DNA from: Campylobacterales bacterium
GTDB lineage: Bacteria; Campylobacterota; Campylobacteria; Campylobacterales; Sulfurovaceae
Assembly (NCBI GenBank): GCA_014763905.1
Contig: JACXUN010000085.1
Location: 1 to 6,670, forward strand
Direction: 5' to 3'
DNA length: 6,670 nucleotides
The first letter of the stretch is position 1; every line of letters starts with the position of its first letter. Shown one piece after another: positions 1 through 6,038 of this stretch. A program made the position numbers and the translations under genes. The notes beneath the pieces are model-generated. The model searched no databases. It was not told where the DNA came from and saw only the letters and a list, made by a program, of their open reading frames with translations.

Positions 1-1
1 G

Positions 2-100
2 TTTAAAACTCCTTATGCTACACTGCTTGAAAAGTTTGATTCAAACCCTGAACTTTTTAAAGAAAACCCGTACCAGAAGTTGAGGGGACTAAACAATTAA
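2..100 (+). CDS. Transposase, integrase-core type, C-terminal fragment (cut by window edge)
   Basis: The reading frame is open from the window edge and stops at TAA 98-100, giving 32 residues. It begins with a TPYATLLEKF-like segment and ends KLRGLNN. A TPYE(T/V)L-type motif shortly before the C-terminus is typical of integrase-core (rve, DDE) transposases of IS3/IS481-like elements, where it follows the catalytic domain. No catalytic residue lies in the visible part, so the family cannot be fixed. The stop codon is only 11 bp before a 46-bp inverted-repeat arm (112-157), the usual position of a transposase relative to an IS end, which supports the call. Whether the full gene is intact cannot be judged from here. 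Confidence 0.6.
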   Translation, partial: FKTPYATLLEKFDSNPELFKENPYQKLRGLNN

Positions 101-111
101 TTTTACTTAAT

Positions 112-270
112 AACCTGAGTTCGACGGAATATCATAGTGACAGCTTTGCGAGGTTTTCCGTATGCTTCACCAATTTTTTTTGAATTAACTCGTTAGTCCC
201 GCAAAAATTTGACTTTGCCTACAAAAAACCTCGCAAAGCTGTCACTATGATATCCCGTCGAACTCAGGTT
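112..270. mobile_element. 159-bp MITE-like element or IS end, with 46-bp inverted repeats
   Basis: The left arm 112-157 and right arm 225-270 are reverse complements over 46 bp with a single mismatch (A128 against C254). They enclose a 67-bp AT-rich centre (158-224) with no open reading frame of note. The outer tips read AACCTGAGTTCGACGG inward from both sides. A transposase C-terminus ends 11 bp to the left. Two readings fit. In the first, this is a non-autonomous MITE lying beside its parent-like transposase. In the second, 225-270 is the right end of the IS whose transposase enters from the left, and 112-157 is an internal inverted copy of its end. No clear target-site duplication is visible at 111/271. 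Such a long stem would also hinder transcription passing in either direction. Confidence 0.65.
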
Positions 271-291
271 TATACAAATATTTGGGGAGAT

Positions 292-364
292 GATAACTTT
301 TAATTGCTAAGTAAAGTGATGTTTAAGGGAGAAAGTTTATGTTTGCAAACCATTAAAAGTTATC
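292..364. repeat. 13-bp perfect inverted repeat enclosing a 10-bp palindrome
   Basis: GATAACTTTTAAT at 292-304 is the exact reverse complement of 352-364. The arms are 47 bp apart, and the spacer contains the perfect palindrome GTTTGCAAAC at 341-350. The structure could form a stem-loop in RNA from either strand or be the ends of a very small element. An integron attC site was considered, but the flanking core bases do not match RYYYAAC/GTTRRRY. No function is assigned. Confidence 0.5.
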
Positions 365-372
365 GTTTGGTA

Positions 373-413
373 TGAGAGCCAAGTAGAAATAGGGGAAAAG
401 AAGTTGGCTCTCA
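373..413. repeat. 10-bp perfect inverted repeat with 21-nt purine-rich loop
   Basis: TGAGAGCCAA at 373-382 pairs perfectly with TTGGCTCTCA at 404-413. The 21-nt loop (383-403) is almost all purine on the plus strand. The stem is fairly G+C-rich compared with the surrounding DNA. There is no T-run directly after it on the plus strand, and on the minus strand the bases beyond the stem are not a U-tract either, so it is not a textbook intrinsic terminator. It may be part of a structured transcript or a repeat remnant. Confidence 0.5.
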
Positions 414-439
414 CAAGGAAATTATATCAGATAATTTTA

Positions 440-542
440 AGAAAAAAAAGAAAAAATGCAAAAAATTTAAATTTTAATTAAATATAAAAACTAATTTAGC
501 ATATTCTCATTTGATCTGTTTAGCTTTATGAAAAACAGCTAA
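440..542 (-). terminator. Weak candidate termination region for uup
   Basis: On the minus strand, just beyond the uup stop, a 6-bp stem (TTAGCT 520-525 with AGCTAA 537-542) is followed some 50-80 nt later by long T-runs (A-runs on the plus strand, about 441-470). The stem is short and is not directly joined to the T-run, so this is only a plausible place for transcription of uup to end. Confidence 0.2.
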
Positions 543-556
543 TAAAACGTTAAATC

Positions 557-2515
557 CTATGAATTTTCAAGCTCTTCTTGCATTTCTAGCACTTCGAGAT
601 AGCGTTCACTGACCGCTTCATACTCTGCTTCTGTCTTATTCAGCTCTTCGGCTACGACACTCAATCCCCGCTCTTCATAACATTTCGGATCATAGAGACA
701 AGCGTTGATCGCTTCGATTTTGGCTTCGAGTTCTTCGATAATGGCAGGCAAACGTTCCAGATCGCGTTGGTCTTTGTAACTGAGCTTGGTCTGTTTTTTG
801 ACTTTGATCGGTTCATCGTCTGTTGTCGGTTTGTTCTGTACCGCTTGCACTTCACTCTCCATACTATACAGCTCTTTGATATCTTTTTCGATAGAGAGGT
901 ATTCGCTGTAGTTTTGGTACGACTCTTCGATCACCCCATTGCCTTGGAAGATAAAAAGTTTCGAGGCGATCTTATCAATGAAATATCGATCGTGACTCAC
1001 GAATATCAATGCCCCTTGGAAATTGAGCAGTTTCTCTTCGAGGATATTGATCGTCTGGATATCAAGATCATTGGTCGGCTCATCGAGAATCAGACAGTCC
1101 ACTTTTTTGGTAAAGAGCAGTGCTAAGGCAATACGGTTTTTCTCTCCGCCACTGAGGAGTCCGATTTTTTTGGTCAGATACTCTTCTGGGAAGAGAAAGC
1201 TTTTGAGATAGGCATAGATGTGCATCGATTTGCCGTTATCGAGTTGGATTCTATCGCCGCCTTTGGGTAGAAAGGTTTCGACGATGGTTTTGTCATCTTG
1301 TAGCATCTCTCGATGTTGATCAAAATAGCCGACCGAAAACTCTCCCTGTTTGATTTTGCCGCTGTTGGGTTCAATCCGTTTCAGCAGCAGTTTGAGCAGG
1401 GTCGATTTCCCCGAGCCGTTATGTCCGACGACCGCTATTTTGTCCCGCTGGAGAATTCGCGTACTGAAATCTTCGATCAATTTTTTTCCCGCTACACTAT
1501 AGTAGAGATGTTCGATCTCAAAGAGCATCTTTTTCTTGGCGATCGAACCGGTCGAGTTGAAGCTTTTTTTCTCTCGTTCGAGTTCAATCATCATTTTACG
1601 AATCAGTGTCGGGTCTTTTTGGGCTTTTTCCCGCAGTTCAAAGACCCGTTTTTTACGTCCTTGGTTTCGGGTAAGCCGTGCTTTGACCCCTTGGCGTAGC
1701 CACTCCTCCTCTTTTTTGAGGAAGCGTAGGAGGTTCTCATGCTCTTTTCTCATGCTCTGCATACGCTGTTCCTTTTTGATCAGAAACTGATCGTAACCTC
1801 CGTCATAAGAGATGATGTTCAGATTTTCGACTTCGATAATGCGGGTCGCAATGGTATTGATAAAGTGTCGATCGTGGGAGATAATGAGGAGGGTAAACTT
1901 CTCTTTGGTTAGTATCTCTTCCAAAAACTCTACCATATAGACATCGAGATGGTTGGTCGGCTCATCGAGGAGCAGAATATCGGGTTTTTTCAAAATCAAT
2001 GATGCCAATGCAACACGCCGCTGCTCTCCTCCAGAGAGGGTATTGACATGGCGGTATTCGTACTCTTTGAGCTGAAACTCTTGCAGTACGCGTTCGATTT
2101 TGTCATCCAAGTTCCACGCACTGTGATGGTCGAGATAGGCACTAATCTGAGCATGTTCGTTAAGAAGCTGTTTGTTTTCATAATCGGTTGCCAACTGAGC
2201 TGAGAGTTCATTATAGCGGGCTTTGGCAATTTTGAGTTCGGTGAGTTCATTTTCGATCGCTTGGCGGACATCTAGTCCGGCTTCAAAGGTCGGTTGCTGA
2301 TCGAGTGAATCGATGACGATGCTTTTGTCAGTGACCCGTCGCCCTTCATCTGCTTCGACCAGTCCGCCGATGATCTTCATGAGAGTGGATTTCCCACATC
2401 CGTTCTGTCCGACGATAGCGACCCGCTCTCCTTCGCTGAGTGTAAAGCTCACCCCTTTGAGGAGCTGCTTTACATCATAGTTTTTATCGATATCAAAAAG
2501 GGAGATCAAAGCCAC
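557..2515 (-). CDS. uup: ABC-F family ATPase, Uup type
   Basis: This is a 652-residue soluble protein with two ABC ATPase domains and no membrane segments, so it is an ABC-F protein and not a transporter. Domain 1 has Walker A GQNGCGKST (36-44), signature LSGGE (160-164), Walker B ending LLLDEPT (181-187) and switch H214. Domain 2 has Walker A GHNGSGKST (364-372), LSGGE (454-458), Walker B LILDEPT (475-481) and H508. The inter-domain linker carries EEWLRQGVKARLTRNQGR (about 270-287), the pattern typical of Uup. The last ~85 residues form a charged coiled-coil C-terminal domain (KLSYKDQRDLERLP onward), also typical of Uup. Uup proteins act at the ribosome and are linked in E. coli to suppressed precise transposon excision and replication-associated functions. 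The start is GTG at 2515: an in-frame TAA lies upstream with no ATG between, and the next in-frame Met (46) is beyond Walker A. It is divergent from the M48 gene. All key residues are present. Confidence 0.93.
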   Translation of the reverse strand: MALISLFDIDKNYDVKQLLKGVSFTLSEGERVAIVGQNGCGKSTLMKIIGGLVEADEGRRVTDKSIVIDSLDQQPTFEAGLDVRQAIENELTELKIAKARYNELSAQLATDYENKQLLNEHAQISAYLDHHSAWNLDDKIERVLQEFQLKEYEYRHVNTLSGGEQRRVALASLILKKPDILLLDEPTNHLDVYMVEFLEEILTKEKFTLLIISHDRHFINTIATRIIEVENLNIISYDGGYDQFLIKKEQRMQSMRKEHENLLRFLKKEEEWLRQGVKARLTRNQGRKKRVFELREKAQKDPTLIRKMMIELEREKKSFNSTGSIAKKKMLFEIEHLYYSVAGKKLIEDFSTRILQRDKIAVVGHNGSGKSTLLKLLLKRIEPNSGKIKQGEFSVGYFDQHREMLQDDKTIVETFLPKGGDRIQLDNGKSMHIYAYLKSFLFPEEYLTKKIGLLSGGEKNRIALALLFTKKVDCLILDEPTNDLDIQTINILEEKLLNFQGALIFVSHDRYFIDKIASKLFIFQGNGVIEESYQNYSEYLSIEKDIKELYSMESEVQAVQNKPTTDDEPIKVKKQTKLSYKDQRDLERLPAIIEELEAKIEAINACLYDPKCYEERGLSVVAEELNKTEAEYEAVSERYLEVLEMQEELENS

Positions 2516-2522
2516 GGTGGTT

Positions 2523-2527
2523 TCCTT
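2523..2527 (-). promoter_or_regulatory. Ribosome binding site fixing the GTG start of uup
   Basis: The minus strand reads AAGGA here, 7 nt before GTG 2515-2513. It is the only good Shine-Dalgarno sequence near the first possible start, and it supports the unusual GTG initiation codon. Confidence 0.75.
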
Positions 2528-2547
2528 GCCAAAAAAGTAATTTGCGA

Positions 2548-2553
2548 ATTATA
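2548..2553 (-). promoter_or_regulatory. Promoter -10 box for uup
   Basis: The minus strand reads a perfect TATAAT. With a start point a few bases downstream, the leader would be only about 25 nt and would include the AAGGA site. A 17-bp spacer places the -35 at about 2571-2576 (GACTCA), a poor match to TTGACA, as is common in Campylobacterota. That -35 region lies within the palindrome at 2567-2584. Confidence 0.6.
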
Positions 2554-2566
2554 ACTTATAAGTTTT

Positions 2567-2584
2567 AACCTGAGTCCTCAGGTT
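2567..2584. promoter_or_regulatory. 18-bp palindrome, candidate operator in divergent promoter region
   Basis: AACCTGAG and CTCAGGTT are perfect 8-bp arms around a central TC. The centre (2575.5) is almost exactly midway between the -10 of uup (2548-2553) and the -10 of the M48 operon (2601-2606), so the palindrome overlaps the presumed -35 zones of both. This fits a dimeric regulator controlling both directions. It does not match any operator I can name with confidence. Alternatively it is a remnant of a repeat end (compare 112-119 and 263-270). Confidence 0.45.
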
Positions 2585-2600
2585 TTAAGTCATAGTTGGG

Positions 2601-2606
2601 TATATT
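2601..2606 (+). promoter_or_regulatory. Promoter -10 box for the M48-prmC operon
   Basis: TATATT sits 25 bp before the ATG at 2632, preceded by a T/G-rich stretch (GTTGGG). The expected -35 region (about 2578-2583) has no good match and lies in the palindrome. The predicted leader is about 20 nt and contains the AAAGG ribosome binding site at about 2619-2623. Confidence 0.45.
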
Positions 2607-2631
2607 CGCTAAAAAACAAAAGGCTTGATGA

Positions 2632-3894
2632 ATGTTAGAAATCATAGTGATACTCTATACCGTCTATACCCTGCTCAAAATCTATATCTCCGTGATGCAG
2701 ATCGGGTATATCAGCGAGGAGAAAAACAAGGAAGCGGTTCTCATGACCCAAGAGAAATATACCACTGCCGGAGAGTATGCGATCAAAAAAGAGCGGATGG
2801 GCATTCTCTCTACGATCGTCGATTACGGTATGTTTATCTGGTGGGTGACGGTAGGATTTGCCTGGATTAGTTCGATACTCGGCACGACCGAATCGGTCAT
2901 GGATGCGGTCTATTTCCTCTTTGGATTTATGGCGGTCAATTTTATCGCAGGATTGCCGTTTGAACTCTATCAGACCTTTAAACTCGATAAAGAGTACGGC
3001 TTTTCGCAAATGACCCCGAAACTCTATCTCCAAGATTTGGCGAAGTCTATGGCGATGTTTGTCGTTTTTGGTGGAGCGATTTTCTATCTCTTGGCGTGGA
3101 TTGTGGTCAATGTAACGAGCTGGTGGGTCTGGGGCTTTGTGCTGCTGTTTGCGATTGCGTTACTGGTCAATATCATCTATCCAACGCTGATCGCTCCGAT
3201 TTTCAATAAATTTTCACCGTTAGAAGAGGGAGAACTCAAAACCGCCATCGAAGAGATGATGCAGAAGGTTGGTCTCAAAAGCGACGGTATCTTTACGATG
3301 GATGCAAGTAAACGAGATAACCGACTCAATGCCTACTTCGGAGGACTCGGTAAAACCAAACGAGTAGTGTTGTTTGATACCTTGATGAAGAAATTGAACC
3401 CTAAAGAGTTGTTGGCGGTACTCGGACATGAGTTGGGACACTTCTCACACGGGGATATTTGGAAAAATATCGGGATGATGGCGGTTCTGCTCTTCGTAGC
3501 CTTTTTCCTACTGGGCAATCTACCGGAGCAGCTTTTCTATGATATGAAAGTGATGCCAAGAGCGGGAGTGGAGATCGCTATGATGATGCTGTTGGTTCCG
3601 TTGATCGGATTTGTCTTTACGCCGATCATGAGTTATGTGAGCCGTCACAATGAATACGCCGCCGACGCATTCGGTTCAGAAATGGGCGGCAAAGAGAACT
3701 TGGTATCAGCACTTATTAAACTGGTCGATGAGAACAAAGCATTCCCCAAATCGCATCCATTGGTGGTCTTTTTCTACTATACTCATCCACCGGTATTGGA
3801 ACGGCTTAAAGAGTTGGGGTATGACAGCCATACGATTAATGAACCGTTAAAGCAAGAGGGGATATTTACCTTTTTTAATGTGGATGATAAGTAA
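2632..3894 (+). CDS. M48 family membrane metallopeptidase, Ste24/CAAX-protease type
   Basis: This is a 420-residue integral membrane zinc protease. Hydrophobic segments lie at about 1-20, 60-82, 91-110, 138-160 and 163-185, the N-terminal multi-helix region of Ste24-type M48 enzymes. The catalytic motif HELGH is at 266-270, and the third zinc ligand is probably E341 in NEYAADAFG. Two further hydrophobic segments lie at about 280-296 and 315-335. The stretches FNKFSPLEEGEL (about 191-202) and RDNRLNAYFGGLGKTKRVVLFDTL (about 228-251) are characteristic of the Ste24 branch; HtpX proteins are shorter (about 290 residues). In bacteria these enzymes probably degrade damaged or misfolded membrane proteins, since prenylated substrates are absent; this role is inferred. 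AAAGG about 8 nt before the ATG supports the start. It is the first gene of a four-gene operon, with prmC following after 8 bp. All active-site residues are present. Confidence 0.92.
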   Translation: MLEIIVILYTVYTLLKIYISVMQIGYISEEKNKEAVLMTQEKYTTAGEYAIKKERMGILSTIVDYGMFIWWVTVGFAWISSILGTTESVMDAVYFLFGFMAVNFIAGLPFELYQTFKLDKEYGFSQMTPKLYLQDLAKSMAMFVVFGGAIFYLLAWIVVNVTSWWVWGFVLLFAIALLVNIIYPTLIAPIFNKFSPLEEGELKTAIEEMMQKVGLKSDGIFTMDASKRDNRLNAYFGGLGKTKRVVLFDTLMKKLNPKELLAVLGHELGHFSHGDIWKNIGMMAVLLFVAFFLLGNLPEQLFYDMKVMPRAGVEIAMMMLLVPLIGFVFTPIMSYVSRHNEYAADAFGSEMGGKENLVSALIKLVDENKAFPKSHPLVVFFYYTHPPVLERLKELGYDSHTINEPLKQEGIFTFFNVDDK

Positions 3895-3902
3895 GGTTTG
3901 CC

Positions 3903-4751
3903 ATGACCATCCAACAGACGCTACAACGGGCTACGCAACAATTAAAAAATACTTGCGAACGTCCAAGATTTGAAGCCGAGCTTTTATTAGCCTATTATCT
4001 AGGTAAAGAGCGAACATGGCTTCATGCCTTTAATGATTATGAAGTTGAGAATATGGAAGCCTTTGAAAAGCTCATTGAACGGCGTGCCAATCATGAACCC
4101 TATGAGTATATTACCGGCAAAGTCAGCTTCTACGATATTGAACTCATGGTAGAGCATGGGGTTTTGATTCCTCGTCCTGAGACGGAGCTGCTGATTGATT
4201 TGGTAGCCGAGATTACTGAACGAGAGCAGATCACTTCGATTGCCGAGATCGGTGTGGGAAGCGGGGCGATTTCGGTTGTGTTGGCCCGTAAATTTCCTAA
4301 TCTGAAGGTGGTAGCCACCGATATTTGTGATACGCCGATTAAAGTGGCGACGCAAAATATTCAAGCCTTTGGTTTGGAAAATCGGGTGAAAGTGATCAAA
4401 TCGAATCTATTGGATGAGGTAACTGAAAAAATTCAACTCGTCGTTAGCAATCCTCCCTATATCGCCGATGATTTTGAACTCGAACGCAATGTTGCCGAGT
4501 ATGAACCCAAAGAGGCTCTTTTCGGCGGTAAAGTGGGGGATGAGCTGCTTAAGCAGATCGTTTTAGATGTCCAAGCACGGGGGATTAAATATCTCGCCTG
4601 TGAGATGGGATACGATCAAAAAGAGCCGATGACGCAATTTTTTAATCAAAATGGGGTACAATCGTATCAGTTTTATCAAGATTTAGCCGGACTTGATCGA
4701 GGGTTTGTTATAAATTTTTACAAGGACAATCATGACAAAAAAAATCTTTAG
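3903..4751 (+). CDS. prmC: Peptide chain release factor N5-glutamine methyltransferase
   Basis: This 282-residue protein is of normal length for PrmC (HemK). It methylates the glutamine of the GGQ motif in release factors RF1 and RF2, using S-adenosylmethionine, and so promotes efficient translation termination in the cytoplasm. Residues about 1-75 form the helical N-terminal domain that contacts the release factor. The Rossmann-type methyltransferase domain follows, with the SAM-binding motif EIGVGSGAISV (115-125) and the catalytic NPPY (183-186) that binds the target glutamine side chain. The PRPETE segment (about 91-96) just before the catalytic domain is also conserved in the family. The TAAGG made by the end of the M48 gene serves as ribosome binding site, 6 nt before the ATG, which suggests translational coupling. 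Its 3' end overlaps the next gene by 20 bp. In many bacteria prmC sits with prfA; that partner is not in this window. Confidence 0.95.
   Translation: MTIQQTLQRATQQLKNTCERPRFEAELLLAYYLGKERTWLHAFNDYEVENMEAFEKLIERRANHEPYEYITGKVSFYDIELMVEHGVLIPRPETELLIDLVAEITEREQITSIAEIGVGSGAISVVLARKFPNLKVVATDICDTPIKVATQNIQAFGLENRVKVIKSNLLDEVTEKIQLVVSNPPYIADDFELERNVAEYEPKEALFGGKVGDELLKQIVLDVQARGIKYLACEMGYDQKEPMTQFFNQNGVQSYQFYQDLAGLDRGFVINFYKDNHDKKNL
4722..4726 (+). promoter_or_regulatory. Ribosome binding site inside prmC for the overlapping membrane protein gene
   Basis: AAGGA lies 5 nt before the ATG at 4732, within the last codons of prmC. The in-frame ATG codons at 4756 and 4762 lack such a site, so this element selects the upstream start and implies a 20-bp overlap with prmC. 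Confidence 0.65.
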
Positions 4752-5214
4752 AATTATGACAATGAGTTATATCATCACTTTGGGTATCGCATTGGGAGCG
4801 GGGCTTTATGCCGGAATTGTAGTCGCACCGACGATTTTCCATTCGGAACTGTTATTGGGTTCGGAACTGCTCTCGAACTACCAAGAGGGATTGCTAATGA
4901 CGGCAAACTTCCAAAAGCTAGCCTATCTCGTCAACTTTGCGGTAGTCTTTGTCGTACTCTATGAGGCGATCAAATGGAAAAACTTTGAGAGTGACAAGTG
5001 GAGTGTGATTGCGGCATTTTTAATGATTGCTTCTGGGTTACTCTTTACCAGTTATTATACACCGGACATTATCACAATGCAGCAAGCCAAAGAGGCGATG
5101 ACACAGAGCGAAGCTTTCAAAAATACCCATTTGGCTAGTGAGATCGACTTTAAGCTGTTTGCGTTTTCGACATTGGCACTCCTCATTTTCAATCTCAAAA
5201 AGGCATTGCGATAG
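4732..5214 (+). CDS. DUF4149-like four-helix membrane protein
   Basis: This is a 160-residue integral membrane protein with hydrophobic segments at about 13-35, 63-80, 90-108 and 140-155. The first helix is rich in small residues (LGIALGAGLYAG) and is followed by VVAPTIF. A G...VAPT(I/L)F pattern in the first helix and a four-helix layout fit the DUF4149 (TMEM205-like) family; this assignment is from pattern memory and not a search. The biochemical function is unknown. A polar loop (about 110-138, with QQAKEAMTQSEAFK) separates helices 3 and 4. The gene overlaps prmC by 20 bp and its TAG stop directly abuts the ATG of the following ABC ATPase gene, so it is probably translated coupled with both. 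The position beside an MlaF-type ATPase suggests a membrane-related role, but it does not resemble the MlaE permease. The start at 4732 was chosen for its AAGGA site. Confidence 0.75.
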   Translation: MTKKIFRIMTMSYIITLGIALGAGLYAGIVVAPTIFHSELLLGSELLSNYQEGLLMTANFQKLAYLVNFAVVFVVLYEAIKWKNFESDKWSVIAAFLMIASGLLFTSYYTPDIITMQQAKEAMTQSEAFKNTHLASEIDFKLFAFSTLALLIFNLKKALR

Positions 5215-6009
5215 ATGCGAAACATAAATCAATTTGACTTAGCCAATCCCATTATCAAGATTCAACATTTACGAAAAGTGTTTGGAACCAAAGAGGTACT
5301 CAAAGATGTCAATATGATTTTCCCTCAAGGCTCTACCACAGTTATTTTGGGGCTTTCAGGAAGCGGAAAGTCGACGATCATTAAGCATATCGTAGGATTG
5401 ATGAAAGCGACCAGCGGGGAGATATGGGTGGATGGCGTGAATGTCTCGGCGTGTGATGAGCAAGAGCTGAGAGCCGTGCGTAAAAATATCGGTTTCCTTT
5501 TTCAAGACGGGGCGATGTTTGACAGTATGAATATCTTTGATAATGTCGCTTTTCCGTTGCGTGAACACTTTAAAGAACTCACCGAAGAGGAGATCGAAAA
5601 GCGAGTGATGAAGATGCTCAGTCTCACCGGACTTGATGCCCAACGGGTAGCCCGACTTTTTCCTAACGAACTGAGTGGTGGTATGCGTAAACGGGCGGGA
5701 TTGGCTCGGGCGATTATTATGGAGCCGAAAATTATCCTCTACGATGAGCCGACTTCGGGACTTGATCCGATTACGAGTGACTTGATTACGCAGTTGATCT
5801 TGGATTTGCAAGAGAAGTTAGGGGTCACCTCGATATTGATTACCCACGATATGAAAGAGAGCTTCAAAGCCGCGGACTATTTGGCGTTTCTCTTTGAGGG
5901 GGAGATTATCGAGTGGGCGGATAACTATGCCTTTAAAAATACGAGCAATCCGTATGTGCGGCAGTTGCTTAATGGAAGCGGAGAGGGACCGATACAGTTT
6001 AATGGGTGA
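5215..6009 (+). CDS. mlaF: ABC transporter ATP-binding protein, MlaF type
   Basis: This is a single 264-residue ABC ATPase. Walker A GLSGSGKST is at 46-54, signature LSGGM at 153-157, Walker B IILYDE at 173-178 and the switch His in ILITHDMKES (about 202-211). The LSGGMRKRAGLARAI signature and DEPTSGLDPITSDLI after Walker B are typical of MlaF/Ttg2A ATPases, and the length matches E. coli MlaF (about 270). MlaF powers the MlaE permease and MCE-domain protein MlaD in phospholipid transport between inner and outer membranes of Gram-negative bacteria. The ATG follows the preceding TAG with no gap; AAAAAGG at 5197-5203 is 11 nt upstream, a slightly long spacing, so coupling to the upstream gene is likely. 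No mlaE or mlaD is found in the window: the next gene is convergent. Its partners must lie elsewhere, or this ATPase serves another permease. Confidence 0.85.
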   Translation: MRNINQFDLANPIIKIQHLRKVFGTKEVLKDVNMIFPQGSTTVILGLSGSGKSTIIKHIVGLMKATSGEIWVDGVNVSACDEQELRAVRKNIGFLFQDGAMFDSMNIFDNVAFPLREHFKELTEEEIEKRVMKMLSLTGLDAQRVARLFPNELSGGMRKRAGLARAIIMEPKIILYDEPTSGLDPITSDLITQLILDLQEKLGVTSILITHDMKESFKAADYLAFLFEGEIIEWADNYAFKNTSNPYVRQLLNGSGEGPIQFNG

Positions 6010-6038
6010 TGTGTTACCGCCTTACGGGTTAGGCAGAT

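Larger units (their letters stand above)
271..556. other. Gene-free, AT-rich, repeat-bearing spacer
   Basis: No credible coding sequence is seen on either strand: the few ATG codons run into stops within a few codons. The left half (about 290-415) carries two inverted repeats and a 10-bp palindrome, listed separately. The right half (about 416-500) is very AT-rich. Its A-tracts at roughly 441-470 become T-runs on the minus strand, downstream of the uup stop. The spacer separates the IS/MITE zone from the conserved chromosome and may be decayed mobile DNA or an untranslated structured region. Confidence 0.7.

Noticed and set aside
292..364. Integron attC-like site (inverted arms with AAC/GTT)
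   Set aside because: The bases around AAC and GTT do not fit the RYYYAAC/GTTRRRY cores, and no integron integrase or cassette genes are present.
373..413. Rho-independent terminator
   Set aside because: The stem is good but no T-tract follows it on either strand.
290..420. Small open reading frames beginning at ATG codons in the left spacer
   Set aside because: Each stops after about four to seven codons, and none shows coding character.
497..507. 11-bp sequence TAGCATATTCT repeated at 6619-6629, within the Uma2 promoter
   Set aside because: The repeat is short and AT-rich and does not extend on either side; the left copy has no minus-strand gene downstream. Chance is the simplest explanation.
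767..1699. Long plus-strand open frames opposite uup
   Set aside because: They lie wholly inside the strongly supported ABC-F gene, have no protein-family features and no ribosome binding site of note; they are antisense shadows.
6010..6038. Possible bidirectional terminator between mlaF and the Uma2 gene
   Set aside because: Only a 4-bp GCCT/AGGC stem is visible and there is no T-run, so an intrinsic terminator cannot be supported.
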